Source: Salvelinus alpinus
Lineage: Eukaryota; Chordata; Actinopteri; Salmoniformes; Salmonidae
Length of the DNA: 64,000 bases
Assembly: GCF_045679555.1 (NCBI RefSeq)
Contig: NC_092093.1
Location: forward strand, 62,636,365-62,700,364
Direction of reading: 5' to 3'
This document shows positions 52,200 to 64,000 of the stretch, piece by piece. The translations under genes and the position numbers were made by a program. How positions within the stretch are numbered: the stretch's first letter is position 1; the number at the start of each line of letters is the position of its first letter. The notes under the pieces were generated by a model. The model did not search any database, was not told the DNA's origin, and worked only from the letters and a program-made list of their open reading frames with translations.

Positions 52200-52905
52200 C
52201 ATTAGCCATATATGTTTGTATGAGGAAATATATAAATGAGAAATGGGCAAACGACAAATGTGCTGACAAATGTGCTAAAAAAGCCAACTGACATTTACTC
52301 CTGAGATGCTGACTTGCTGCACCCTCGATAACTACTGTGATTATTATTATTTGACCATGCTGGTCATTTATGAACATTTGAACATCTTGGCCATGTTCTG
52401 TTATAATCTCCACCCGGCACAGCCAGAAGAGGACTGGCCACCCCTCATAGCCTGGTTCCTCTCTAGGTTTCTTCCTAGGTTTTGGCCTTTCTAGGGAGTT
52501 TTTCCTAGCCACTGTGCTTCTACACCTACATTGCTTGCTGTTTGGGGTTTTAGGCTGGGTTTCTGTACAGCACTTTGAGATATCAGCTGATGTACGAAGG
52601 GATATATAAATAAATTTGATTTGATTTGATTTGATTTGCTGTTCAACGTTAAAGAGCTAGCGCTTAACCCTATTTTAGAGCATTTTGCTTGGAGAAACAC
52701 ACGGCATGCTCCAACGCTGACAAAACCTTCACACAGTTCATCAAAGACAATGAAGCTTATAGCATCGAAGTGCTGCTCAATGTGATGCTACACATTCTGA
52801 TGACATTGGACCATGGGGAATAGGAAGGAAAAAAGCAGAGGAGAAATAGTTTCTCACCAAATGTGCATTTTGACAAGTGACAAATTGGTATTTTGAGAGA
52901 CAAAC
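52200..52905. repeat. Left arm of a large inverted duplication
   Basis: 52203-52262 (GTTTGTATGAGGAAATATAT..., GGGCAAACGACAAATGTGCT) and 52640-52905 (AACGTTAAAGAGCTAG, GACAAAACCTTCACACAGTT, GATGACATTGGACCATGGGG, GACAAGTGACAAATTGG) together are the reverse complement of 58365-58650 at roughly 90% or better by eye. A retroposon tail (52263-52637) was inserted in this arm later. Confidence 0.85.
52263..52637 (+). mobile_element. Retroposon 3' fragment with (TTTGA)n tail
   Basis: CCAGAAGAGGACTGGCCACC, CTCTCTAGGTTTCTTCCTAG, GTACAGCACTTTGAGATATC and a tail of ATTTGATTTGATTTGATTTG. It is a common salmonid LINE-type tail of uncertain clade. The flanking TGTGCTG / TTTGCTG may be a decayed target duplication. 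Confidence 0.7.
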
Positions 52906-53956
52906 GAAGTACTATTTTCCTCTCTCTCTAGCTCTCTCTTTCACACTCTGACGTTTGAAAGCAGCTCTGGACGGTGCACACTTTAAAATATGACCCATCA
53001 GCAACTCACTGTGAAAAAAGTGAAATATGTACAAGTAGGTTTTACCTTTTTGAGGATTAAAATAGAGCAGACATTTTTCATCTGTTAATTTAATTTCAAA
53101 ATGGCCTAATCAGTTGTCAACGCCAAAGATGTATTTTAGTCTAGTGGGAAGATGCTGTCACAGGTCAGTGATGGTTGGTAACAGAAATAAGCACTCTAAG
53201 GATAGCTGCACTTGATCATGTTAGCGCAGAGGTTGGCTTTAAGGAAGGAATCTTGCCATTTTCTTCAACATCTTCTCTAACACTGGTCTCCAATAAAGTC
53301 CCCTGAGACCAGTATGCCCAGAATTACATCTTTATGTGTCATTCTGAGACGCTGTGGCTTCCTTCCTACGTCATGTGTTGTGGCATGTCAGAGCTAGGGA
53401 TGCTCATTAGCCAAAGGGCAGAAGTCACCTTCCACCAGCAGCCATCATCCAGACCGCTCTGCTCCCTGGTACTTACTCCTAACAAGGTGTCAATGCCGTG
53501 CTAGCCTACGTGACGGGCACTGCTAAACGATACACGCCATGTCTGTGTGCTCTGATCCATACAAAGACAACAAGCATTGACACTATTTCCCTATAAGCGG
53601 TGCATGTGACACATTTTGGTGACATTCACTGTTTTATTCACCCTCTTAATGAGTGTGTGGGCTATTACTTCACTGTTGGCCTATAAGTCCTGTGATGTTT
53701 GGGTCCCAAACTTGACCATGTGATCAATATTGTGCCATGATTAATGTAAACCAAGCGCTAAGCTACATTACCCTTGGGTCTGAGTGACGTGTTGCCACAT
53801 TTAGTAATTGTGGGCCCCATTCACTCTACCACTGTCTCCTCCCTGAACATGACAGATGCCCAAAATATAAATCCAGAGGCACTTTCCGTGGCTGTAAATA
53901 ATCCAGATACATAAATGTCCCCCCCCCCCCCCCCCCCACAGCAAGATAATTCTTTG
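52906..53956. other. No recognised genes
   Basis: About 1.05 kb. It includes a short CTCTCTCTAGCTCTCTC tract (52920) and a 19-base C run (53919-53937). No ORF, TIR or RNA gene is supported. Confidence 0.45.
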
Positions 53957-54905
53957 CAGTGGCGACCCGTCATGAGCCACACATTTGTAGCTAAATAAGT
54001 AAATAAAAAATGTTGGGGGGGGAGGGGCTTTACTGTTTTGCATGTTATTTTGTCATTAATACGTGTCATATATCAGTTTGCAAACAATGTAAAAAACAAA
54101 ACAAATCATTGAGTTAATAAAGCCGCATACAAACATGGTCTCCTTTTTGCTTTATTGAGTAAGGCAGCTCCAAAAGGCAGGTGTTCAGCCTGGCTCAGTG
54201 CTTTCTGTGGTGGTTGGGCAGCCAGCGGAAAATACGGAGCGTAGGTGTTGGTAATGTTCTCTAGTTGCGCCATGATTAGCTCAGTGTACTGTCACTCATG
54301 GGGACAGTACGTCACCTCCAAGTCTAAGGGTAGAGACAGGAAACACAGGGATATATACATCAGGGATAATAAGCGACACTTGGAGGGGGTAGAGACAATC
54401 ACAAGGCAGGTGGAACAGATCAGGGTGTGACATGCTGTACATTTCAAAAGTGCTAAACAAATAGTTATACTGGCTACGTCTGTCCTAGCTCGCTCATTAA
54501 TGTCTTAATTGAAATTACGGATTGCCTCTTATCCGCTTGTCGTCCCCTTATGGCATAGTTTGTACATCTCAATTTTCATTAGAAACCACATTTGTTTAAG
54601 CAAGTCAGCCATATCAGCTATGTTATTTTAAAAGGCAGTAAATGAGGCTGAATTAACTGTTTCTCTGCCAGACAAGGCTCCGCTGATAGCCAGGTGTAGC
54701 AGTGGTAAAGTGTTGGGACTCTGCTGTTGGGACTCTGCTGTTGGGACAGCTTTATGTAGGCTTTAACAGTTTATGGGCATTTTTTGTCACTGTTATAGTG
54801 CAATTAATGTATTGTTTAGTGTTGTGTTGTGTAGTGGCTTTGCTGGCATGCATCCCACTTTTTAATTTTTCCCCCACCAATATTTACATGCTAAAATCGC
54901 CACTG
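53957..54905. mobile_element. hAT-like non-autonomous element (CAGTGGCGA ends)
   Basis: CAGTGGCGACCC at the left is inverted in AAAATCGCCACTG at the right. No transposase frame remains. Inside, about 54290-54435 resembles an LTR end (GACAGTACGTCACC...CAGATCAGGGTGTGACA). A tandem TTGGGACTCTGCTG triplet lies at 54714-54748. An 8-bp target duplication is not evident, so the superfamily is a guess. Confidence 0.55.
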
Positions 54906-55395
<490 letters not shown>

Positions 55396-55453
55396 ATTTG
55401 ACCTCTCAGCTTCCCTATCAAATCTAAAAATCTCAAATAGAAAACCGAAGAAA

Positions 55454-55873
55454 ATGAACAACAATGACAAATGGTTTGATAAAGAATGCAAAAATCTAAG
55501 AAATAAATTGAGGAACCTGTCCAACCAAAAACATAGAGACCCGGAAAACCTGAGTCTACGCCTTCACTATGGCGAATCACTAAAACAATACAGAAATACA
55601 CTACGGAAAAAGAAGGAACAGCACGTCAGAAATCAGCTCAATGTAATTGAAGACTCCATAGACTCTAACCAATTCTGGGAAAATTGGAAAACACTAAACA
55701 AACAACAACACGAAGAATTATCTATCCAAAATGGAGATGTATGGGTAAACCACTTCTCCAATCTTTTTGGCTCTATAACAAAGAATAAAGAACAAAAACA
55801 TATATCTATTCCAAAATGGAGATGTATGGGTAAACCACTTCTCCAATCTTTTTGGCTCTATAACAAAGAATAA
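55454..55873 (+). pseudogene. LINE linker region broken by an 85-bp tandem duplication
   Basis: NNNDKWFDKECKNLRNKLRN, SLKQYRNTLRKKKEQHVRNQ and FWENWKTLNKQ are the basic region that normally connects endonuclease and RT. CCAAAATGGAGATGTATGGG and the following sequence occur at 55726 and again at 55811 (period 85). Since 85 is not a multiple of three, the second copy throws the frame off before RT. Confidence 0.85.
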
Positions 55874-55879
55874 AGAACA

Positions 55880-57920
55880 AAAACATATACATGATCAAAT
55901 ACAAATCCTAGAATCAACTATTAAAGACTACCAGAACCCATTGGATTCTCCAATTACCTTGAATGAGTTACAGGACAAAATAAAAACCCTCAAACCCAAA
56001 AAGGCCTGTGGTGTTGATGGTATCCTTAATGAAATGATCAAATATACAGACAACAAATTCCAATTGGCTATACTAAAACTCTTTAACATCGTCCTTAGCT
56101 CTGGCATCTTCCCCAATATTTGGAACCAAGGACTGATCACCCCAATCCACAAAAGTGGAGACAAATTTGACCCCAATAACTACCGTGGAATATGCGTCAA
56201 CAGTAACCTTGGGAAAATACTCTGCATTATCATTAACAGCAGACTCGTACATTTCCTCAATGAAAACAATGTACTGAGCAAATGTCAAATTGGCTTTTTA
56301 CCAAATTACCGTACAACAGACCATGTATTCACCCTACACACCCTAATTGACAACCAAACAAACCAAAACAAAGGCAAAGTCTTCTCATGCTTTGTTGATT
56401 TCAAAAAAGCCTTCGACTCAATTTGGCATGAGGGTCTGCTATACAAATTGATGGAAAGTGGTGTTGGGGGTAAAACATACGACATTATAAAATCCATGTA
56501 CACAAACAACAAGTGTGCGGTAAAAATTGGCAAAAAACACACACATTTCTTCACACAGGGTCGTGGGGTGAGACAGGGATGCAGCTTAAGCCCCACCCTC
56601 TTCAACATATATATCAACGAATTGGCGCGGGCACTAGAACAGTCTGCAGCACCCGGTCTCACCCTACTAGAATCCGAAGTCAAATGTCTACTGTTTGCTG
56701 ATGATCTGGTGCTTCTGTCACCAACCAAGGAGGGCCTACAGCAGCACCTAGATCTTCTGCACAGATTCTGTCAGACCTGGGCCCTGACAGTAAATCTCAG
56801 TAAGACCAAAATAATGGTGTTCCAAAAAAGGTCCAGTCACCAGGACCACAAATTCCATCTAGACACCGTTGCCCTAGAGCACACAAAAAACTATACATAC
56901 CTCGGCCTAAACATCAGCACCACAGGTAACTTCCACAAAGCTGTGAACGATCTGAGAGACAAGGCAAGAAGGGCCTTCTATGCCATCAAAAGGAACATAA
57001 ATTTCAACATACCAATTAGGATCTGGCTAAAAATACTTGAATCAGTCATAGAGCCCATTGCCCTTTATGGTTGTGAGGTCTGGGGTCCGCTCACCAACCA
57101 AGATTTCACAAAATGGGACAAACACCAAATTGAGACTCTGCATGCAGAATTCTGCAAAAATATCCTCCGTGTACAACGTAGAACACCAAATAATGCATGC
57201 AGAGCAGAATTAGGCCGATACCCACTAATTATCAAAATCCAGAAAAGAGCCGTTAAATTCTACAACCACCTAAAAGGAAGCGATTCCCAAACCTTCCATA
57301 ACAAAGCCATCACCTACAGAGAGATGAACCTGGAGAAGAGTCCCCTAAGCAAGCTGGTCCTAGGGCTCTGTTCACAAACACAAACACACCCCACAGAGCC
57401 CCAGGACAACAGCACAATTAGACCCAACCAAATCATGAGAAAACAAAAAGATAATTACTTGACACATTGGAAAGAATTAACAAAAAAACAGAGCAAACTA
57501 GAATGCTATTTGGCCCTAAACAGAGAGTACACAGTGGCAGAATACCTGACCACTGTGACTGACCCAAACTTAAGGAAAGCTTTGACTATGTACAGACTCA
57601 GTGAGCATAGCCTTGCTATTGAGAAAGGCCGCCGTAGGCAGACATGGCTCTCAAGAGAAGACAGGCTATGTGCACACTGCCCACAAAATGAGGTGGAAAC
57701 TGAGCTGCACTTCCTAACCTCCTGCCCAATGTATGACCATATTAGAGAGACATATTTCCCTCAGATTACACAGATCCACAAAGAATTCGAAAACAAATCC
57801 AATTTTGATAAACTCCCATATCTACTGGGTGAAATTCCACAGTGTGCCATCACAGCAGCAAGATTTGTGACCTGTTGCCACAAGAAAAGGGCAACCAGTG
57901 AAGAACAAACACCACTGTAA
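55880..57920 (+). CDS. LINE reverse transcriptase, intact frame
   Basis: The longest coding frame in the window. It is continuous from about 55880 through LDSPITLNELQDKIKTLKPK (55940) to a stop at 57920, about 660-680 codons. RT motifs: KKACGVDGILNEMIK, GLITPIHKSGDKFDPNNYRG, FSCFVDFKKAFDSIWHEGL (first D), GRGVRQGCSLSPTLFNIYIN, CLLFADDLVLLSP (catalytic DD) and NLSKTKIMVF. The C-terminal part has a YGCEVWGPLT segment and a CX2CX9HX4C putative zinc motif (CAHCP...ELHFLTSC). It would copy LINE RNA at the nicked target. The frame has no visible ATG of its own near the start because the upstream part is cut off, so it is probably not translated as such. Confidence 0.88.
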
Positions 57921-58166
57921 ATACAACCCATATTTATGTTTATTTATTTTAACTTGTGTGCTTTAACCATTTGTACATTGTTACAACACTGCATATATAT
58001 AATATGACATTTGTAATGTCTTTATTGTTTTGAAACTTCTGTATGTGTAATGTTTACTGTTCATTTTTATTGTTTATTTGACTTTTGTATATTACCTACC
58101 TCACTTGCTTTGGCAATGTTAACACATGTTTCCCATGCCAATAAAGCCCCTTGAATTGAATTGAAT

Positions 58167-58361
<195 letters not shown>

Positions 58362-58364
58362 CAG

Positions 58365-58650
58365 TTCGACTCTCAAAAGACCAATTTGTCACTTGTCAAA
58401 ATGCATATTTGATGAGGAACTATTTCTCCTCTGCTTTTTTCCTTCCTATTCCCCATGGTCCAATGTCATCAGAATGTGTAGCATCACATTGAGCAGCACT
58501 TTGATGCTATAAGCTTCATTGTCTTTGGTGAACTGTGTGAAGGTTTTGTCAGCGTTGGAGCATGTTAATCCCTAGCTCTTTAACGTTTAACAGCACATTT
58601 GTCGTTTGCCCATTTCTCATTCATACATTTCCTCATACAAACATGTAGAG
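58365..58650. repeat. Right arm of the large inverted duplication
   Basis: CCAATTTGTCACTTGTCAAA, CCCCATGGTCCAATGTCATC, AACTGTGTGAAGGTTTTGTC and CGTTTGCCCATTTCTCATTC are reverse complements of segments in 52200-52905. The arm lacks the 375-bp retroposon insert and a GCTTAACCCTATTTTAGAGC-containing stretch present in the left arm. Confidence 0.85.
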
Positions 58651-58676
58651 AAAGAGAGAGAGAGATGGAAAGTGAA

Positions 58677-58793
58677 TCCCCACTGTGCACAGATGTCAAT
58701 TCAATGTTTATTCCACATTGTGTCTTAGCAATTTCATTGAAATGACGTGGAAACAACATTGATTCAACCAGTGTGTGCCCAGTGGGGCGGGTC
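58677..58793. mobile_element. Small palindromic MITE
   Basis: CCCCACTGTGCACAGATGTC at the left is inverted in GTGTGTGCCCAGTGGGG at the right. AATGTTTATTCCACATTGTG pairs with ACGTGGAAACAACATTG. About 117 bp. Confidence 0.75.
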
Positions 58794-59435
58794 CCCCTGC
58801 TTGCGGACGACTTCAATTAAAATGAGCTGGGATCAGTTGGGTTGAATTTGATGTGGTGGTAGGGAACAGTGACAGTGAACTGGGTGGGAAGAGAGAAAAA
58901 ATAACTTCTTATTTTTGAACAACAGGACTCAACAGGATTTTGATAGAGAGACCTGGGCCCAGTTTCCCGGAAGTGGTGGAATTTAGGCTTACGATAAAAA
59001 ATTTAAAAAGCATCATTCCTACAACAGCCGATGATGTAACATGCGTTTCCCAAAACACCATGCAGAAAGAAAGTTTGCTGCCTCGTTGGAGCAGGTGCCG
59101 ATACTGATCGAAAGAAAAGAAGCGCTGCTCTTGGATCAGCTTTCTCCATTCACATCATACCGTAACAATATAATTATTCCACAATACTAATGATGGCTCA
59201 ACTCCTAGAAATATAGTATCACCTATATGGCTGCAAATACTGAGTTGGCTTATTCTAATGTTTAGCATACCCTATAATAATTTACAAAATAATACATTTT
59301 GCATGTCATTGTACGTCATTGTTACACATCATGAAATGTTTTCAGCCAAAAATTTGACAGTAGCCTACAATTATCAAAATATAACTAAATTGAATGAACA
59401 TGAAGTTGATTTAAATATGATTGAAATATATATTG
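58794..59435. other. No recognised genes
   Basis: About 640 bp. GGGCCCAGTTTCCCGGAAGT (58955) resembles an end of a common fish MITE, but no partner end was found. Confidence 0.4.
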
Positions 59436-59690
59436 CCCTCCGTAATAATTGGGACAGTGACACATTTTCTGTTGTTTTGGCTCTGTACTCCAGCACTTTG
59501 GATCTGAAATGATACTATGAGGTTAACGTGCACACTGTCAGCTTGAATTTGAGGGTATTTTCACCCATATCGGGTGAACTGTTTAGAAATTACAGAACCT
59601 TTTAGAAATTACAGTATATAGTCCCCCCATTTTAGGGGGCCAAAAGTATTGGGACAAATTTACTTGTTGAAGGAAAATTATGAAACATAG
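59436..59690. mobile_element. Tc1/mariner-type fragment
   Basis: CCTCCGTAATAATTGGGACAGTGACAC at the left and GGGGCCAAAAGTATTGGGACAAAT at the right are similar in inverted orientation (TAATTGGGACA / TGTCCCAATAC). No transposase sequence is present. It ends close to the next Tc1. Confidence 0.5.
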
Positions 59691-60287
59691 AGACGATAGA
59701 TAAATTAAATACACTACTGTTCAAAAGTTTGAGGTCACTTAGAAATGTCCTTGTTTTTTTCAAGAAAAGCAACATTTTGCCCATTAAAATAACATAAAAT
59801 TGATCAGAAGTACAGTGTAGACATTGTTAATGTTGTAAGTGACTATTGTAGCTGGAAACGGCAGAATTTTTATGGAATATCTACATAGGCCCATTATCAG
59901 CAACCATCACTCCTGTGTTCCAATGGCACGTTGTGTTAGCTAATCCAAGTTGATCATTTTAAAAGGCTAATTGATCATTAGAAAACCCTTTTGTAATTAT
60001 GTTAGCACAGCTGAAAACTGTTGTGGTGATTAAAGAAGCAATACAACTGGCCTTCTTTAGACTAGCTGAGTATCTGGAGCATCAGCATTTGTGGGTTCGA
60101 TTACAGGCTCAAAATGGCCAGAAACAAAGATTTTTCTTCTGAAACTCGTCAGTCTATTCTTGTTCTTAGAAATTAAGGCAATTCCATGCTAAGAAATTAA
60201 TCACCACAACAGATTTCAGGTGTGCTAATATAATAACAAAAGGGTTTTCTAATGATCAATTAGCCTTAAAATGATAAACTTGAATTA

Positions 60288-61892
60288 CAGTGAGGGAAAA
60301 AAGTATTTGATCCCCTGCTGATTTTGTACGTTTGCCCACTGACAAAGAAATTATCAGTCTATAATTTTAATGGTAGGTTTATTTGAACAGTGAGAGACAG
60401 AATAACAACAAAAATATCCAGAAAAATGCATGTCAAAAATGTTATAAATTGATTTGCATTTTAATGAGGGAAATAAGTATTTGACCCCTTCTCAATCAAA
60501 AAGATTTCTGGCTCCCAGGTGTCTTTCATACAGGTAACGAACGGAGATTAGGAGCACACTCTTAAAGGGAGTGCTCCTAATCTCAGTTTCTTACCTGTAT
60601 AAAAGATACCTGTCCACAGAAGCAATCAATCAATCAGATTCCAAACTCTCCACCATGGCCAAGACCAAAGAGCTCTCCAAGGATGTCAGGGACAAGATTG
60701 TAGACCTACACAAGGCTGGAATGGGCTACAAGACCATCGCCAAGCAGCTTGGTGAGAAGGTGACAACAGTTTCTGTGATTATTCGCAAATGGAAGAAACA
60801 CAAAAGAACTGTCAATCTCCCTCAGCCTGGGGCTCCATGCAAGATCTCACCTCGTGGAGTTGCAATGATCATGAGAACGGTGAGGAATCAGCCCAGAACT
60901 ACACAGGAGGATCTTGTCAATGATCTCAAGGCAGCTGGGACCATAGTCATCAAGAAAACAATTGGTAACACACTATGCCGTGAAGGACTGAAATCCTGCA
61001 GCGCCCGCAAGGTCCCCCTGCTCAAGAAAGCACATATACATGCCCGTCTGAAGTTTGCCAATGAACATCTGAATGATTCAGAGGACAACTGGGTGAACGT
61101 GTTGTGGTCAGATGAGACCAAAATGGAGTTCTTTGGCATCAACCCAACTTGCCGTGTTTGGAGGAGGAGGAATGCTGCCTATGACCCCAAGAAACCATCC
61201 CCACCGTCAAACATGGAGGTGGAAACATTATGCTTTGGGGGTGTTTTTCTGCTAAAGGGACAGGACAACTTCACCGCATCAAAGGGACGATGGACGGGGC
61301 CATGTACCGTCAAATCTTGGGTGAAAACCTCCTTCCCTCAGCCAGGGTATTGAAAATGGGTCGTGGATGGGTATTCCAGCATGACAATGACCCAAAACAC
61401 ACGGCCAAGGCAACAAAGGAGTGGCTCAAGAAGAAGCACATTAAGGTCCTGGAGTGGCCTAGCCAGTCTCCAGACCTTAATCCCATAGAAAATCTGTGGA
61501 GGGAGCTGAAGGTTCGAGTTGCCAAACGTCAGCCTCGAAACCTTAATGACTTGAAGAAGATCTGCAAAGAGGAGTGGGACAAAATCCCTCCTGAGATGTG
61601 TGCAAACCTGGTGGCCAACTACAAGAAACGTCTGACCTCTGTGATTGCCAACAAGGGTTTTGCCACCAAGTACTAAGTCATGTTTTGCAGAGGGGTCAAA
61701 TACTTATTTCCCTCATTAAAATGCAAATCAATTCATAACATTTTTGACATGCGTTTTTCTGGATTTTTTTGTTGATATTCTGTCTCTCACTGTTCAAATA
61801 AACCTACCATTAAAATTATAGACTGATCATTTCTTTGTCAGTGGGCAAACGTACAAAATCAGCAGGGGATCAAATACTTTTTTCCCTCACTG
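60288..61892 (+). mobile_element. Tc1-like transposon (type 7), nearly complete
   Basis: CAGTGAGGGAAAAAAGTATT and AATACTTTTTTCCCTCACTG are perfect inverted ends, with TA at 60286-60287 and 61893-61894. 1605 bp. The terminal inverted repeats extend about 200 bp (AAACGTACAAAATCAGCAGGG and inner AATAAGTATTTGACCCC sites). Confidence 0.95.
60652..61676 (+). pseudogene. Tc1 transposase (type 7), one apparent frameshift
   Basis: The ATG at 60655 ([20 protein letters not shown]) is the family start, although the frame is open further upstream. The DNA-binding half contains [20 protein letters not shown] and the AT-hook-like [11 protein letters not shown] linker; the catalytic first D is in [14 protein letters not shown]. 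Near 61195-61215 the frame changes, and from 61230 the other frame continues [30 protein letters not shown] (second D), [15 protein letters not shown] (E) and the ending NKGFATKY. All DD34E residues are present, so the single shift looks like the only lesion. About 340 residues in total, the usual family size. Confidence 0.93.
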
Positions 61893-62134
61893 TAGCTAAC
61901 ACAACGTGCCATTGGAACACAGGAGTGATGGTTGCTGATAATGGGCCTCTGCACACCTATATAGATATTCCATAAAAAATCAGCCATTTCCAGCTACAAT
62001 AGTCATTTACAACTTTAACAATGTCTACACTGTATTTCTGATCAATTCGATGTTATTTTAATGGACAAAAAATGTGCTTTTCTTTCAAAAACAAGGACAT
62101 TTCTAAGTGACCCAAACTTTTGAACGGTAGTGTA

Positions 62135-62496
62135 TATTTTGGGGGGGGAAGCCTGGCTTCCATTGGCATCCATGAATACACACCACTGACTTTAAGTCCA
62201 CACTAGCTGCTTTTCAAACTTAAAGACACCTCAGGATTCTCTCACATGAAAACACAACCACAACAACACACACAATTTAACACTTTGGCGCCAGCAACAA
62301 CTATCTCTGTGGAAACACTCACAAGCGCTTCACACTTAAATTAATTCAACATAAAAACAAATCTGTTTACTTCATGTTATCCCCAATCATGAGATCAAAA
62401 ACAGCATAACATAAACACTCCGCCAGTCCCTTTGTGACATCACCAGTGGTTCGCTTGCTGTGCCTACCGCCAATCAAATTCCCAGGTTTATTTTCT

Positions 62497-62508
<12 letters not shown>
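62135..62508. other. No recognised genes
   Basis: About 375 bp, AT-rich; GGGGGGGGAAGCC at 62141. Nothing identified. Confidence 0.45.

Positions 62509-62589
<81 letters not shown>
62509..62589. repeat. (CT)n microsatellite, about 80 bp
   Basis: An uninterrupted TC dinucleotide run; frames through it are artefacts. Confidence 0.97.
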
Positions 62590-62591
<2 letters not shown>

Positions 62592-64000
62592 GAAGCTCAG
62601 CCTTTTAACAGATAATTCACACACTATAGTTGAGTGATGTGATTAATTTGCTCATTGTCTCAAAACAAGTGTACAGGGAGGGAACGCTCACTGATGGCAG
62701 CAAGGCCTCATTTGCATTTTCTACTCCAAATAAAAGCTGATGAGTCATTCTTACAGATGAGTGGGAACAGTCAGTGGATGCCAGTGTTCCTATTTGGGGT
62801 GTATGGATATTATTATGGACTGGGAAGAGGAGTATGACTGACTTATGAGGGGTGTGACGAGGCAGCAGCTAGATATTCCTTGTCGTTAGGTTGCCCTTTG
62901 GCAATGTGTTGTATTCATGGTTGGTTGGTTTGGTTTGTCTCCTTTTCCTTCTACCTAGCTTGTGAGATGAGGTCACTAACCTTAGTCCAACTAAGCCAAA
63001 AGCACCCCAGGGGCAAATGTGACTAGGTTATATCATAGCACACACAACTCTGAACTTGTATGTGTACTGAACACATTCCCATACACATCATCACATAAAA
63101 TCATCTCAGCTCAAGTGTTTAACAGTTGCAGAACCAGAACAGACTATATGTCCGCAAGCATTCCGAGTGTAACTCTAAATCCCTTATCAAATCAGTGTGT
63201 AACTGCGGAAAACGTCATTCTTATTAGCTTCTGTCCAGGAACATCGACTGAGGGAAGCCCACAAGAGTTGACCGTTCACCTGGAACCTGCGTGGGCGTAG
63301 CTGCACAGCCCAGTGAACTGAACAAATCAGAAGAGATTGAAAAACCTACACTTTAATTACAACATACTGCAACAACAAACTTTGGGCCAGAGTTGTTTAT
63401 GTGGATGAATGTTCTCATACAACAAGCTCTCACAGTCTCACTGCAGAATTAGACATTCATCCATGTTCTCTAAACATCACATTTCAAAATTGTTCCTGCT
63501 GCTCTGTATCGTTCAATTTCTCCAAATGTCACATTTCTAAGTTAAGGGTTAAGTTTTGGCATTCATTCCAAATGGTTAAGGTAAGGGTTAAGATTTGGGA
63601 TAGGTTAAAAACCAACCCAAAAAAACAGTTTCCTTGACTGGGATCAGAACACTCAACCTTCAACACCCATCCACCACTCCCGTCCAAAAAGCCTACTTGG
63701 TGGTAATAGCGCTCACTGTTGCCCCCCCCCAGTGGGCGGTTCTGAAGGCATTTCCCGACGTCCTCAGGACGTGGATAGACGTCCAGTTTCGACGTCACTC
63801 TTGAACGACCTGGCTGCCACAAAGGCTAATCAAATTAAAAGTTATTCTGTGTTTTGGTCGATTGTTGATAAGTTTTGGTGATGATTAAAGAACCAGTGCG
63901 TTTCTTTTACAAACCCACACTTCTGTCTGGTCCTCTGTCGTGGGATAATCTATAAAGCCCGTCGTTTATGAGTCACACATTTATATTGAACTAAGAGGAG
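62590..64000. other. No recognised genes; short interspersed repeat near 63.5-63.8 kb
   Basis: About 1.4 kb. 63535-63680 has GTTAAGGTAAGGGTTAAGAT and GACTGGGATCAGAACACTCA, the style of a degenerate fish interspersed repeat. GACGTCCTCAGGACGTGGATAGACGTCC at 63757 is palindrome-rich. There is no supported exon, RNA gene or transposon end. Confidence 0.4.

Larger units (their letters stand above)
59712..62132 (+). mobile_element. Tc1-like transposon (type 8) with long inverted repeats, host of another Tc1
   Basis: CACTACTGTTCAAAAGTTTG and CAAACTTTTGAACGGTAGTG with TA at 59710-59711 and 62133-62134. Without the inner Tc1 it is about 814 bp. The inverted repeats extend inward through AACACAACGTGCCATTGGAA and then a second inverted pair (AAAAGGCTAATTGATCATTA at 59961 with TAATGATCAATTAGCCTTAA at 60250). 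Only the first 19 codons of transposase remain (MARNKDFSSETRQSILVLRN, 60117), then a stop. Confidence 0.88.

Noticed and set aside
63019..63822. Small frames near the right edge (78-97 codons)
   Set aside because: No motif, no splice context and overlap with interspersed-repeat sequence.

Overview
The window looks like repeat-rich genomic DNA from a salmonid fish (Salmo, Oncorhynchus or Salvelinus type). The basis is a dense nest of Tc1-like transposons, including one whose terminal repeats are of the Sleeping Beauty type, Rex1-like, L2-like and L1-like LINE remnants, a tRNA-derived SINE, solo LTRs, palindromic MITEs and long minisatellites. Genes have eukaryotic features (introns, poly-A signals) and there is no bacterial organisation. 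Only two host loci are supported: an intronless RRS1 gene (17537-18616, minus), which encodes a nucleolar 60S-ribosome assembly factor, and the 3' part of an unidentified SH3-domain gene (three phase-compatible exons between 13762 and about 15690, minus).

Region 1-13.06 kb is a retroelement inside a retroelement. A degenerate Ty3/gypsy element on the minus strand (Gag at 12026-12726; protease, RT, RNase H and integrase at 1-2205) is split by an endogenous retrovirus (ERV, 2257-11929, minus). The two ERV LTRs are identical over all 498 comparable bases, its primer-binding site matches initiator tRNA-Met, and its Gag frame is open. Most of pol is deleted, and it carries two different env transmembrane modules in tandem. 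Its unusually long leader (about 1.7 kb) holds a tandem array of hairpins whose stems co-vary. A 100-N assembly gap sits at the outer end of the 5' LTR.

Region 13-20.2 kb is the host-gene island, with MITEs and short repeats in introns and intergenic DNA. Region 20.4-26.1 kb is a multi-level nest: a plus-strand Rex1-like LINE contains a minus-strand Rex1-like fragment, which contains a Tc1, which contains an L2-like LINE with a 37-bp minisatellite. The Rex1 3' UTR has expanded into a 32-bp minisatellite with a perfect 256-bp higher-order repeat. Region 26-38.9 kb holds further minisatellites (39 bp; a 1.44-kb array of 21-bp units), a 3.5-kb Rex1-like LINE split by a SINE with a perfect 15-bp target duplication, and several MITEs.

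Region 38.9-51.1 kb appears to be one old L1-like LINE peppered with later insertions: a Tc1 carrying a solo LTR; a Rex1-like LINE; a three-deep Tc1-in-Tc1-in-Tc1 nest with another solo LTR; a solo LTR at the junction with a Sleeping Beauty-type Tc1; and a SINE. Region 52-58.7 kb is bounded by an inverted duplication (arms near 52.2-52.9 and 58.37-58.65 kb) that encloses a hAT-like element and a LINE with an intact RT frame of about 659 codons, itself flanked by long (GA)n arrays. Region 59.4-62.1 kb is a Tc1 with long inverted repeats that contains a second Tc1 whose transposase is spoiled by what looks like one frameshift. The last 1.9 kb holds a (CT)n tract and no recognisable gene.
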